A stretch of 16,521 bases of DNA from Halanaerobiaceae bacterium (GTDB lineage: Bacteria; Bacillota; Halanaerobiia; Halanaerobiales; DTU029): NCBI GenBank assembly GCA_012521855.1, contig JAAYLO010000245.1:1-16521 (forward strand), given 5' to 3'. The translations under genes and the position numbers were made by a program. Each line of letters starts with the position of its first letter. The first letter of the stretch is position 1. A model generated the notes under the pieces. The model saw nothing but the letters and a program-made list of their open reading frames with translations. It searched no databases and was not told where the DNA came from. Below, one piece after another: positions 9,326 to 16,173 of this stretch.

Positions 9326-9964
9326 ATGATAATTTTCAATGGTGTAACAAAAAAAGGGATAAGAGATTTTTCTTTATATATCAAATCTGGTGAAATGATC
9401 TGCATAAGTGATCAGGATAGCAAAAAAATAAGCTTATTATTTAAACTGATCAATGGAGAAGAAAAGCCTGATAGTGGAGAAATTAGAGTTCTTACTAAAG
9501 GGAATTATTCAGGAGAAGTTCCCTGTAATATGATTGCCTGTGTCTTTAAAAATAATATCCTTTTAACAGACAGGACTCTGGAAGAGAATCTGGAATATAT
9601 CATGAGGATCAAGGAACTGGATATGAAGGATTGCCTGACCAGAATCCACAGGATACTGGATATTGTAGATTTAAAGCAATATGCTGACAAAAGACCCTTT
9701 GAATTATTGAAACACCAGATTATCAGAGCCAATATTGCCCAGGCTATTATAAGCTATCCTCCCATATTGGTCCTGGAAGATATATTTTCCGGACTGGATG
9801 AAGTGAATACACAGGGGATAATTAATTTATTAAAGAGACTGAACAGATTTTCCATGACTATAGTTTTATTAAATAGTTCATCAAAAATAATACTGGGGAA
9901 AGAAGTACGGAAGATAAACTTAATAAGTACACATACGGAAAAGAAGAGGGGGTTTTATGCCTGA
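9326..9964 (+). CDS. ftsE: FtsE-like ABC protein with degenerate ATPase motifs (probable pseudo-ATPase)
   Basis: FtsE normally powers FtsX to activate wall hydrolases at the division site. This 212-residue protein keeps the family layout, including the FtsE-type stretch LLTDRTLEENL after the Q-loop, and overlaps an FtsX-like gene by 8 bases. The catalytic motifs are changed. Walker A is SDQDSKKIS at 28-36, keeping only Lys34. The Q-loop Gln is Lys75. The signature is ELLKHQIIR instead of ELSGGEQQR (126-134). Walker B reads ED at 151-152 instead of DE. The H-switch His is Ser184. The D-loop GLD is kept. The start ATG 9326 is preferred over ATG 9311 because AGGGGGA (9314-9320) lies 5 bases upstream. 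The reading frame is intact, so it may be expressed; ATP hydrolysis is doubtful. Confidence 0.85.
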   Translation: MIIFNGVTKKGIRDFSLYIKSGEMICISDQDSKKISLLFKLINGEEKPDSGEIRVLTKGNYSGEVPCNMIACVFKNNILLTDRTLEENLEYIMRIKELDMKDCLTRIHRILDIVDLKQYADKRPFELLKHQIIRANIAQAIISYPPILVLEDIFSGLDEVNTQGIINLLKRLNRFSMTIVLLNSSSKIILGKEVRKINLISTHTEKKRGFYA

Positions 9965-10519
9965 AAGTATTATTTTCAATATCCGGGAAAGTTTAAGAAA
10001 TATTAAAAATCTCTCGAAATCCAGTATTTTTTATTTTTTTTCTCTTTCAGTGAGCCATTTACTATTAATGCTCGTAATAATCATATATATAAACACATAC
10101 TATTACCGTCATATTATAGCAGAAAGTAAGGATTCAGCGGCATATAACATTGTATTTTTTTCTTAATACTTGTTGTTTCAGGAATATTTATTTATACCAA
10201 TCAGGGATTTATAAAAAAGTATCTGGAAAACAATAGGGATGAGCTGAAATTAATTAAGGCTTTAAAAGGCAGGACTGATTTTATAAAATATCCGCTTATC
10301 CTGAGCTGTTTTTCCATAAATCTCACAGCATTACTTATAATATTCTATTATATTTCCTCAATCTACCGTTATATGATGCGAAATATAGACACTTACTATT
10401 TACTTGACTTTGATTATTATGATACATCATTATTTTTCATACTACTGATTTATAGTACTCTGGTGATATTCTGTTTGTCCTGTTTTTTATTTCATAGGTT
10501 TGAAAACAGGGAAAAATAA
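9957..10519 (+). pseudogene. ftsX: FtsX-like membrane protein, frame broken in a T7 run and lacking the extracellular domain
   Basis: From ATG 9957 (GAGGGGG at 9946-9952) the frame runs 69 codons and stops at TAA 10164-10166. In the -1 frame, open from before that point to TAA 10517-10519, the protein continues with FtsX-like sequence: FLILVVSGIF, then DELKLIKALKGRTDFIKYPLI, which resembles the FtsX helix after TM2, then two more hydrophobic helices. Adding one T to the seven T at 10155-10161 joins the halves into 187 residues with four membrane segments. FtsX is usually about 300 residues; the roughly 100-residue extracellular domain between TM1 and TM2 is replaced by about 17 residues. The break may be a true mutation, transcriptional slippage or a sequencing error. 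Confidence 0.75.
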
Positions 10520-10624
10520 AAAATGGGTTTTATTATACTAAAAAAACTATCTTTTCAGGCAGGAAAACTGTTTCTATTATAGAATTCTTTAATAAAAGAC
10601 TTAAAAAGAGAATAAGGTGAGGAT

Positions 10625-11764
10625 ATGAAAAAAATAATTTATATATTGGTTTTCCTGCTCTGTATCAATATTGGAATGAATGTTTCTGCAAAAAAAAATG
10701 ATTCTGAGCTGACATTAACTTCATTTAATGAACTTTTTAGTTTAATTCTGAATTATTATGTAGATGAGCAGGATATTTCAGAACTGGTCAGGGGAGCAAT
10801 GAAGGGAATGACTGATACCCTTGATCCCCACTCTACTTATTTGACTGAAGAAGAGTATGAAGATATGCAGTTTGAATTTGAAGGTCATTTTGGCGGGATC
10901 GGTATTATTATTGAGCCGGATTTAACCATAGTTTCACCCATAAAAGGAACTCCAGGAGAACGTGTCGGGCTTTTGCCAGGAGATGTTATTATTGCTATTA
11001 ATGGAGAGCCTACTGATAATATGACCCAGAACGAAGCAGTAAATAAGATGAGAGGAGAACCTGGTACTGTTGTAAATATTACCATAAGACGTGAGGGTAT
11101 AGAAGAACTGCTGGAATTTGAGATAGTCAGAGAGGATATCCAGATACCTTATGTAGAGTGGGAAATGAAAACAGATAAAATAGGATATATAAGTGTAGCA
11201 TCATTTGTAAATGGTGTTGGAAATAAGGTCAATACAGCCATTAGTGAACTTACCAGTGAAGGAGCAGAATATTTAATTTTAGACCTGAGGACCAATCCAG
11301 GCGGATTGCTTGATGAAGCCATAAATGTGGCAAGTAATTTCATTGAAGATGATATTATAGTATCTGTTAAATACAGAGTAGGAAGAGATGACATCTATAG
11401 AGCGCGGAGAAGCATACAGGCTACAAAACTGCCCCTGGTTGTATTAATAAATCAGGGAAGTGCCAGTGCTTCTGAGATTGTATCAGCTGCAATTAAGGAT
11501 CATCACCGGGGTATCTTGATGGGCAAAAAGACCTTTGGTAAAGGGACAGTACAGTCTCTTTTCCCCTTAAGCGATGGTTCTGCACTGAAATTGACAACAG
11601 GAAGATATTATACCCCTGCCGGGATCTATATTCATGAGAAGGGAATTGAACCTGATATTGAAGTTGAATATGACCCAGATTATGAAGGCGATAATCAACT
11701 GGAAGCAGCTATAAAATATATTGAAGATGTTTATTATGAAGAAGAACTGAAAAAGGCCAGTTAG
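10625..11764 (+). CDS. ctpA: CtpA/CtpB-type carboxyl-terminal processing protease (S41)
   Basis: S41 proteases with a PDZ domain cleave exported substrates from the C terminus outside the membrane. The 379-residue protein has a signal peptide or anchor (about 3-22, ending VSA). A helical region carries TDTLDPHSTYLT. A PDZ domain at about 88-160 includes FGGIGI and GLLPGDVIIAINGE. The S41 domain follows. The Ser-Lys dyad is Ser281 (in GSASASEI) and Lys306 (in TFGKGTVQ), with Gln310; the spacing of 25 and 29 residues equals that of the family. The start ATG 10625 has AAGGTGAGG just upstream. It follows the eroded ftsEX pair after 105 bases that hold no gene. It appears fully functional and ends before a bidirectional terminator. 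Confidence 0.95.
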   Translation: MKKIIYILVFLLCINIGMNVSAKKNDSELTLTSFNELFSLILNYYVDEQDISELVRGAMKGMTDTLDPHSTYLTEEEYEDMQFEFEGHFGGIGIIIEPDLTIVSPIKGTPGERVGLLPGDVIIAINGEPTDNMTQNEAVNKMRGEPGTVVNITIRREGIEELLEFEIVREDIQIPYVEWEMKTDKIGYISVASFVNGVGNKVNTAISELTSEGAEYLILDLRTNPGGLLDEAINVASNFIEDDIIVSVKYRVGRDDIYRARRSIQATKLPLVVLINQGSASASEIVSAAIKDHHRGILMGKKTFGKGTVQSLFPLSDGSALKLTTGRYYTPAGIYIHEKGIEPDIEVEYDPDYEGDNQLEAAIKYIEDVYYEEELKKAS

Positions 11765-11841
11765 CTTATTAGAATCAGTTATTGCCGCAAACATAGGACT
11801 TTATACCTATTTTTACTTACCATTGAGCTGAAGATATATAG

Positions 11842-11868
11842 AAAACCCGGGGAATCAACCCGGGTTTT
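11842..11868. terminator. Bidirectional hairpin terminator between ctpA and agrB
   Basis: AAAACCCGGG (11842-11851) pairs perfectly with CCCGGGTTTT (11859-11868) around a 7-base loop. The A/T ends give a U tract on either strand, so it can end both ctpA transcripts and the convergent agrB transcript. Confidence 0.85.
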
Positions 11869-11954
11869 GTCATAATGATATTTAAATATGCTATTTAATG
11901 TTATTAAAACAATAAAAAACATGAATACCAATAAAAAGTATATAATGTTAAAGT

Positions 11955-11983
11955 TTGACAAATAGAAAAAGTATTAGTATAAT
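11955..11983 (+). promoter_or_regulatory. Perfect consensus vegetative promoter pointing toward agrD, antisense to agrB
   Basis: TTGACA (11955-11960) and TATAAT (11978-11983) are separated by exactly 17 bases, a 12/12 match to the sigma-A consensus. It lies after the ctpA terminator and fires rightward. The next plus-strand gene is agrD at 12719, so a transcript starting near 11990 would cover agrB (12012-12623) as antisense before reaching agrD. The motif is seen; its use is inferred. Confidence 0.75.
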
Positions 11984-12011
11984 ACAAATATAAAAATAAT
12001 TCATAATTATT

Positions 12012-12623
12012 TTAGTTATGTTCGGGAAGATATTTTTCAATTATATGAAAGAAAAATGGGTGGGTTGAAAGTAATTGAGAGAATATTCCCAGACTACTGG
12101 ACAGGATTAAATCAAGGCGGTCACTGAATAAAAGACTTGCAGCAATTGATAAAAAGATCCAGACAGTAAGGATTTTTTTCGCTTTAGCTTTATATATCCT
12201 GCGAAGCTCAGGGTCTGTTATGGGGATAGTTCTGGTATCAGCAGGTGCATATTTATTAATTAAAATAAAACCGCTAATTGATACAATGGTGATTATGACC
12301 AACAAAAATATCTGGTTTATTTTGATAACAGTGGAAAGTCCTCCAATACCCAGAAATATAACCAAAGTTACTATCAGGCATGAGTTGAAAGTAGGCAGGT
12401 GTACACCCCCGGCATATTTCCTGATAATAAGAAAGCTGAGCCCGGCTGTTAATACAGGCCAGAAGATATTCAGGAAATAAGCAATCAGCAGCAGAATAAC
12501 TGTTTCAACCATAAGAATTAAGTATAGCTGCAGACCGAAATACAGATAAGCCTTATCTTTACTATTTAAATCTGTGTCTTTGCTGATAATATTGCTTAAC
12601 AAATTTACTATTTTATTCAACAT
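12012..12623 (-). CDS. agrB: AgrB-family peptide-processing membrane protease
   Basis: AgrB cleaves the AgrD precursor at its C-terminal side and helps form the thiolactone ring of the signalling peptide in the membrane. The 203-residue length is typical. The catalytic block RKYAGGVHLPTFNSC has His75 and Cys82, the same seven-residue spacing as His77 and Cys84 of S. aureus AgrB. PADT with following basic residues (about 128-145) also matches the family. Four to six hydrophobic helices are visible. ATG at 12623 is chosen because GGGAG lies 8 bases before it; TTG at 12629 is in frame but too close to that site. It is transcribed away from agrD instead of forming the usual agrBD operon. Confidence 0.93.
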   Translation of the reverse strand: MLNKIVNLLSNIISKDTDLNSKDKAYLYFGLQLYLILMVETVILLLIAYFLNIFWPVLTAGLSFLIIRKYAGGVHLPTFNSCLIVTLVIFLGIGGLSTVIKINQIFLLVIITIVSISGFILINKYAPADTRTIPITDPELRRIYKAKAKKILTVWIFLSIAASLLFSDRLDLILSSSLGIFSQLLSTHPFFFHIIEKYLPEHN

Positions 12624-12718
12624 GGACAAAACTCCCTTCCATTAACGAAATTAATAATACAATTCCAGACAAATAAAAAAATTCCTGCTAAAAAATTATT
12701 TTTAAGGAGGTGTTTGAT

Positions 12719-12829
12719 ATGTTAAAAATGATTGCAGATTTACTTATTAAAAGTGGTAAAAATGGAGTTAAAGGAAGTTGCCAGGGATGGTTTTACCAGC
12801 CATCTATCCCTGAAGAATTAAAGAGATAA
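12719..12829 (+). CDS. agrD: AgrD-like autoinducing peptide precursor, 36 residues
   Basis: A near-perfect Shine-Dalgarno AAGGAGGTG (12704-12712) sits ahead of ATG 12719. The peptide has an amphipathic N-terminal leader (residues 1-19). Cys21 opens the segment CQGWF, followed by YQPSI and then PEELKR. In S. aureus AgrD the order is CDFIM, five residues, then PKEL; in C. perfringens as I recall it is CLWFT, HQPEE, PKSL. The spacing here is identical, which supports a five-residue thiolactone ring of CQGWF (Cys21 to Phe25), perhaps with Gly-Ser as an exocyclic tail. It is divergent from agrB and followed by its own terminator. The ring boundaries are inferred. Confidence 0.88.
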   Translation: MLKMIADLLIKSGKNGVKGSCQGWFYQPSIPEELKR

Positions 12830-12851
12830 TACTCAGGGGTAAAGTGTTTTG

Positions 12852-12882
12852 AGCCCGGTCTTCCGGCACCGGGCTTTTTTTT
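12852..12882 (+). terminator. Intrinsic terminator after agrD
   Basis: AGCCCGGT (12852-12859) pairs with ACCGGGCT (12868-12875) around an 8-base loop, followed by eight T (12875-12882). It makes agrD a short, separate transcript or lets only readthrough reach the kinase genes. Confidence 0.92.
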
Positions 12883-12918
12883 AAAAATGATAAATAAAAA
12901 AAGGAATTTTACGGGAAA

Positions 12919-12925
12919 TGTCGAA
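12919..12925. promoter_or_regulatory. Possible Spo0A box (TGTCGAA) upstream of the first kinase
   Basis: TGTCGAA matches the 0A-box core TGNCGAA exactly and lies 44 bases before the kinase start, in the leader after the agrD terminator. A seven-base match can arise by chance and no clear promoter is visible around it. Confidence 0.25.
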
Positions 12926-12969
12926 TTAATCTTTAAGGGATAACAAATATAAGCAATGGAGGAATAAAC

Positions 12970-14337
12970 ATGGAAAAAATATCTCCAGTACTACTTTTCC
13001 TATCTTTTTCTGAAGCAATACTGATGGGATTAATGATTTTTTCCTTTCTTAATATAAAAATACTGGACAGGAGATTTATAATAACTATTACTGTTGTTAA
13101 CATAATAAAACTAATAGTTAGAAGTTTCCCTGTTTTACCTCTTATCATTATTTTAACGGGATGCCTGGCCTTTATAATCTTTTTAAAGTATCTTTATAGA
13201 CTTCCTTTAACATTAATTATTGCTTCTGTTTTATTAACAATAATGATATATACACTGATTGAAGGTTTGCTTATACAGTGTACAAGCGTTCTCGGCATGC
13301 CTGAGGAAGATGCTATTCCAAATAATTATATAAGGCTGCTGTTTTTTTCATTTCAGAGCGGTATAATGATATTCCTGGTTGCCGTCATCAGGCATTTCAA
13401 GATAAATTTACAGGATTTATCCGGCCTGCTGAGTTTTGAAGACCTGGAGATTTTGAGTGATGATGAAATAAACCTGGACCGTGAAAAGAGGGTTACTACG
13501 ACTTTTTTACTGGTCATAACATTTCTCTTAATCCAGGGTTTATTTATTAATAGCAGTCTTCTCGGTGAAAAATTAAACGAATATTTTAATGTACACTGGA
13601 TTTTTAAATCCCCGTATTTTATTAATGGCTTTACATTTGGACTTAATCTGATACTTCTTTATTTATTACGTTATTTAGTTATTACCCTTCATCTGGAGAG
13701 GAATGATATTATAAACCGGATCAAGGAAAGAAATGCCCTCAGGCTTGATTGGGAAAAAAGGGCACATCTACATGATCAAAACCATCACTTGAGTATGTTA
13801 TACATGTTGTTACAGCTCAACAATATCAAGAGGGCCAAGGAATATCTAAAGGGTATGGTGGGAGAGATACAGAATGTTGATGCAATTATCAAGACAGGTA
13901 ATCAGGCCCTTAATGCCCTGATTATGAGTAAATTATCCAGGGCAAAGCAGATAGGGATTACTGTAAAGATAGATGTTATAAAAAGTTTAACTAAAATGCT
14001 GGTAAAGGATTGGGAGCTGAATAGAATCATCGGCAATCTCCTGGATAATGCCATAGAAGCCATTGAAAGGAAGACAGGCCGGAGATTGGTGGAGTTAATT
14101 ATAGAGGGTGGAGAGGAATATAACAGGATAGAGGTTATTACTCATGGAATTGTTATTTCAGATAAAGTAGAAGCCCGTATTTTTCAGAAAGGGTATAGTA
14201 GTAAGGCAGAAGCAGGACACGGACTCGGACTGGCTATTTGTAAAGAGATTGTGGATGAATATGCAGGTGAGATAACTATCAGTAAAGATCAGGAGAAAGA
14301 ATATACTTCTTTTCAGGTCTTATTGCCTGTATGTTAA
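12970..14337 (+). CDS. AgrC-like membrane sensor histidine kinase (first of a tandem pair)
   Basis: The 455-residue protein is a probable receptor for the AgrD-derived peptide. Residues 1-250 hold about six or seven hydrophobic helices. A coiled linker (NRIKERNALRLDWEKR) leads to a Spo0B/HPK10-type dimerisation helix, with the likely phosphoacceptor His268 in HDQNHHL. The GHKL ATPase domain has the N-box NLLDNAIEAIE (Asn360) and the G box GHGLGL at 416-421. The usual Asp/Asn-x-Gly of the G1 box is replaced by HG (VITHGIVI). The start ATG 12970 has GGAGG 7 bases upstream. It is a full-length paralogue of the next gene. No response regulator is adjacent. Receptor identity is inferred from the agr neighbours. 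Confidence 0.87.
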   Translation: MEKISPVLLFLSFSEAILMGLMIFSFLNIKILDRRFIITITVVNIIKLIVRSFPVLPLIIILTGCLAFIIFLKYLYRLPLTLIIASVLLTIMIYTLIEGLLIQCTSVLGMPEEDAIPNNYIRLLFFSFQSGIMIFLVAVIRHFKINLQDLSGLLSFEDLEILSDDEINLDREKRVTTTFLLVITFLLIQGLFINSSLLGEKLNEYFNVHWIFKSPYFINGFTFGLNLILLYLLRYLVITLHLERNDIINRIKERNALRLDWEKRAHLHDQNHHLSMLYMLLQLNNIKRAKEYLKGMVGEIQNVDAIIKTGNQALNALIMSKLSRAKQIGITVKIDVIKSLTKMLVKDWELNRIIGNLLDNAIEAIERKTGRRLVELIIEGGEEYNRIEVITHGIVISDKVEARIFQKGYSSKAEAGHGLGLAICKEIVDEYAGEITISKDQEKEYTSFQVLLPVC

Positions 14338-14411
14338 TTTTTTTTTCAAGGAGAATGCATATTTAATTATAAATCAGGCAGGAAATTGCAACGGTTCTGG
14401 AGGATGGTTTT

Positions 14412-15800
14412 ATGGTAATTAATCAAATTATTAAATTATTTAGTGGTGTTGTTGAATGTATAATAATAACCCTGTTTTGTTATACCCTGCTTTCTTTAAA
14501 GTATAAAGATAAAAGGCTGATTCCGGGTCTTATTATATTAATAAGTGTTAATTTGATTTTACTTCCTATTACTAATGTACCATTACTTCTTCCTTTTACC
14601 TGTATATTATTATATATGCTTTTTTTTAAGTGTTTTTATAAAAAGCACATGCTGGTCGGCTTTATAACAGCAGTACTATCTGTCATCATTTATTTATTTG
14701 TTGAGATTATAGTAATGTCATTTTTATTCAGAATCACCAATCTGGAGTTTTATGATGTTTATGATATTAACAGCAAAATGCCTGATATTAGACTTTTATT
14801 CTTCTTATGCCAGGCATTAGTATATTTGATTATTATGTTGGTTATAAGGATTTCGGGCTTTAGTCTGGAGAAATTTTTTGATTTAATCAGCATAAAACAA
14901 TTAAAAATAATTGCAGATGATGATATTGATTTTGATAAAGAGAAGAGAGTCAGTTTTGCTTTTTATCTTGTTATTGCCTTTCTTCTTACCCAGGCTTTAT
15001 ACATAAACGGCCATAACTGGCTGAAGAGTATGTTCACCAGAAGCGATCATATTACTATTTCATCTCAATTTGCCAATACTGTTATTATTCTGCTTAATAT
15101 TGTTTTGTTGTTTTTGCTTCGTTATCTGGTCGTTACCATGAGAAGAGAGAGGAATGAAGTTGTCAGGAGAATTAAGGAGAAAAACTCCCTGAGGCTGGAC
15201 TGGGAGAAAAGAGCACAGATACATGATTGCTGGCATCATCTGGGTATGCTGTATATGTTATTACAGATGGATAATATTGATAAAGCCAGTGAATATTTGA
15301 AGGGTATGGTAGGAGAGATACAGAATGTTGATGCCATAATCAAATCAGGGAGCCAGACTTTAAATGCCTTATTAATGGGCAAGATTTCCCTTGCCAAACA
15401 TAAGGATATTACTATAAAAATAGATGTAATAAGCAGATTGGGCCAGATGAATGTCGCTGATTGGGATTTGAACAGGATTATTGGAAATTTACTGGATAAT
15501 GCCATTGAAGCTGTGGAGAAAAGAGAGGGTGAAAAACTGGTTGAGCTGATTATTGAGGGTGGAAATGAAAACAACAGGATAGAAGTAATAACACATGGGG
15601 TGGTTATACCTGATGAAAAGGAATCCCATATCTTTCTAAGGGGATATAGCAGCAAGGAAGAAAAGGATCATGGCCTGGGTCTGGCTATCTGTAAGGAACT
15701 GGTAGAAAACTATGATGGTGATATATTTATCAGTAAAGATAGGGAAAAAGAATACACTTCCTTTACTGTATTATTGCCTGTGATTGAGAAAAAAAGATGA
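14412..15800 (+). CDS. AgrC-like membrane sensor histidine kinase (second of a tandem pair)
   Basis: This 462-residue kinase has the same layout as its upstream neighbour: about six or seven hydrophobic helices in residues 1-255, a basic coiled linker (RRIKEKNSLRLDWEKR), the phosphoacceptor His271 in HDCWHHL, the N-box NLLDNAIEAVE and the G box DHGLGLAICKE. Similarity is low in the membrane part and very high in the kinase part, so the two may sense different ligands and share a partner (inference). ATG 14412 follows GGAGGA (14399-14404) by 7 bases. The 74 bases between the kinases contain no terminator, so they are probably cotranscribed. A terminator follows. Confidence 0.87.
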   Translation: MVINQIIKLFSGVVECIIITLFCYTLLSLKYKDKRLIPGLIILISVNLILLPITNVPLLLPFTCILLYMLFFKCFYKKHMLVGFITAVLSVIIYLFVEIIVMSFLFRITNLEFYDVYDINSKMPDIRLLFFLCQALVYLIIMLVIRISGFSLEKFFDLISIKQLKIIADDDIDFDKEKRVSFAFYLVIAFLLTQALYINGHNWLKSMFTRSDHITISSQFANTVIILLNIVLLFLLRYLVVTMRRERNEVVRRIKEKNSLRLDWEKRAQIHDCWHHLGMLYMLLQMDNIDKASEYLKGMVGEIQNVDAIIKSGSQTLNALLMGKISLAKHKDITIKIDVISRLGQMNVADWDLNRIIGNLLDNAIEAVEKREGEKLVELIIEGGNENNRIEVITHGVVIPDEKESHIFLRGYSSKEEKDHGLGLAICKELVENYDGDIFISKDREKEYTSFTVLLPVIEKKR

Positions 15801-15834
15801 AATTGTCTGATAAAAGAAAAAAAAAGATTATTAT

Positions 15835-15866
15835 AAAGTCAGGGTTTCAGAAGCTCTGACTTTTTT
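15835..15866 (+). terminator. Intrinsic terminator after the second kinase
   Basis: AAAGTCAGGG (15835-15844) pairs with CTCTGACTTT (15854-15863), with one G-T pair, around a 9-base loop. The T run 15861-15866 completes it. It ends the kinase transcript. Confidence 0.85.
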
Positions 15867-16014
15867 GTTGACATAATATCTCAATATGCTTTGAAAAATA
15901 TCAGGAGAGAAATGTAGTGTATTTACTGGAATCTCTATAAATCCTGTGGAATAATGTACTTGGAAGAGGATTAATCCATTACTTTTGACACGAAATATCT
16001 CCAGACATGGGTAA

Positions 16015-16173
16015 CTATATGGGGATAGAGGTAATAATTCTGCTACTTATGTGACCAGGATAGATGTTGTCCCTCACGAATATCTGCTCTTACTGATACC
16101 CGTAAAGATTGCGGGAACTGAGGCTGCTCCTGCCAGAGCATTTTTTCTTGAAAAAAGGTTGCAGGAGATATAA
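16015..16173 (+). pseudogene. C-terminal remnant of a cyclase/kynurenine formamidase family gene
   Basis: The frame opens after TAA 16012-16014 and runs 52 codons to TAA 16171-16173. It has no ATG and no ribosome binding site. Its end, VPHEYLLLLIPVKIAG followed by TEAAPARAF, closely resembles the C-terminal strand pair of cyclase-family (PF04199) proteins, which as recalled reads like P..EY.LIALPLK..G.DASPVRA. The same frame upstream of the stop encodes LLLTRNISRHG, which faintly recalls the family motif LLRTGWSRHWG, but about 75 residues expected between them are missing. Recognition is from memory only. The rest of 15867-16264 shows no other gene. Confidence 0.5.

Noticed and set aside
10523..10582. 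Short ORF between ftsX and ctpA, tested as an M23 peptidase remnant
   Set aside because: Only 19 codons, no ribosome binding site, and none of the M23 motifs in any frame of this gap.
11779..11961. Minus-strand 60-codon hydrophobic ORF downstream of agrB
   Set aside because: It runs through the bidirectional terminator, begins at TTG with no ribosome binding site, and its hydrophobicity follows from the AT-rich composition.
12220..12480. Plus-strand 86-codon ORF opposite agrB
   Set aside because: It is the antisense shadow of agrB, with no ribosome binding site and no recognisable motif.
15797..15859. 20-codon ORF overlapping the end of the second kinase
   Set aside because: It has no ribosome binding site and ends inside the terminator hairpin.
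15868..15900. TTGACA just after the second-kinase terminator, tested as a promoter
   Set aside because: No acceptable -10 element lies 16-18 bases downstream.
16030..16160. Minus-strand reading across the cyclase remnant
   Set aside because: It contains a stop, lacks a ribosome binding site and matches no family, whereas the plus-strand frame does.
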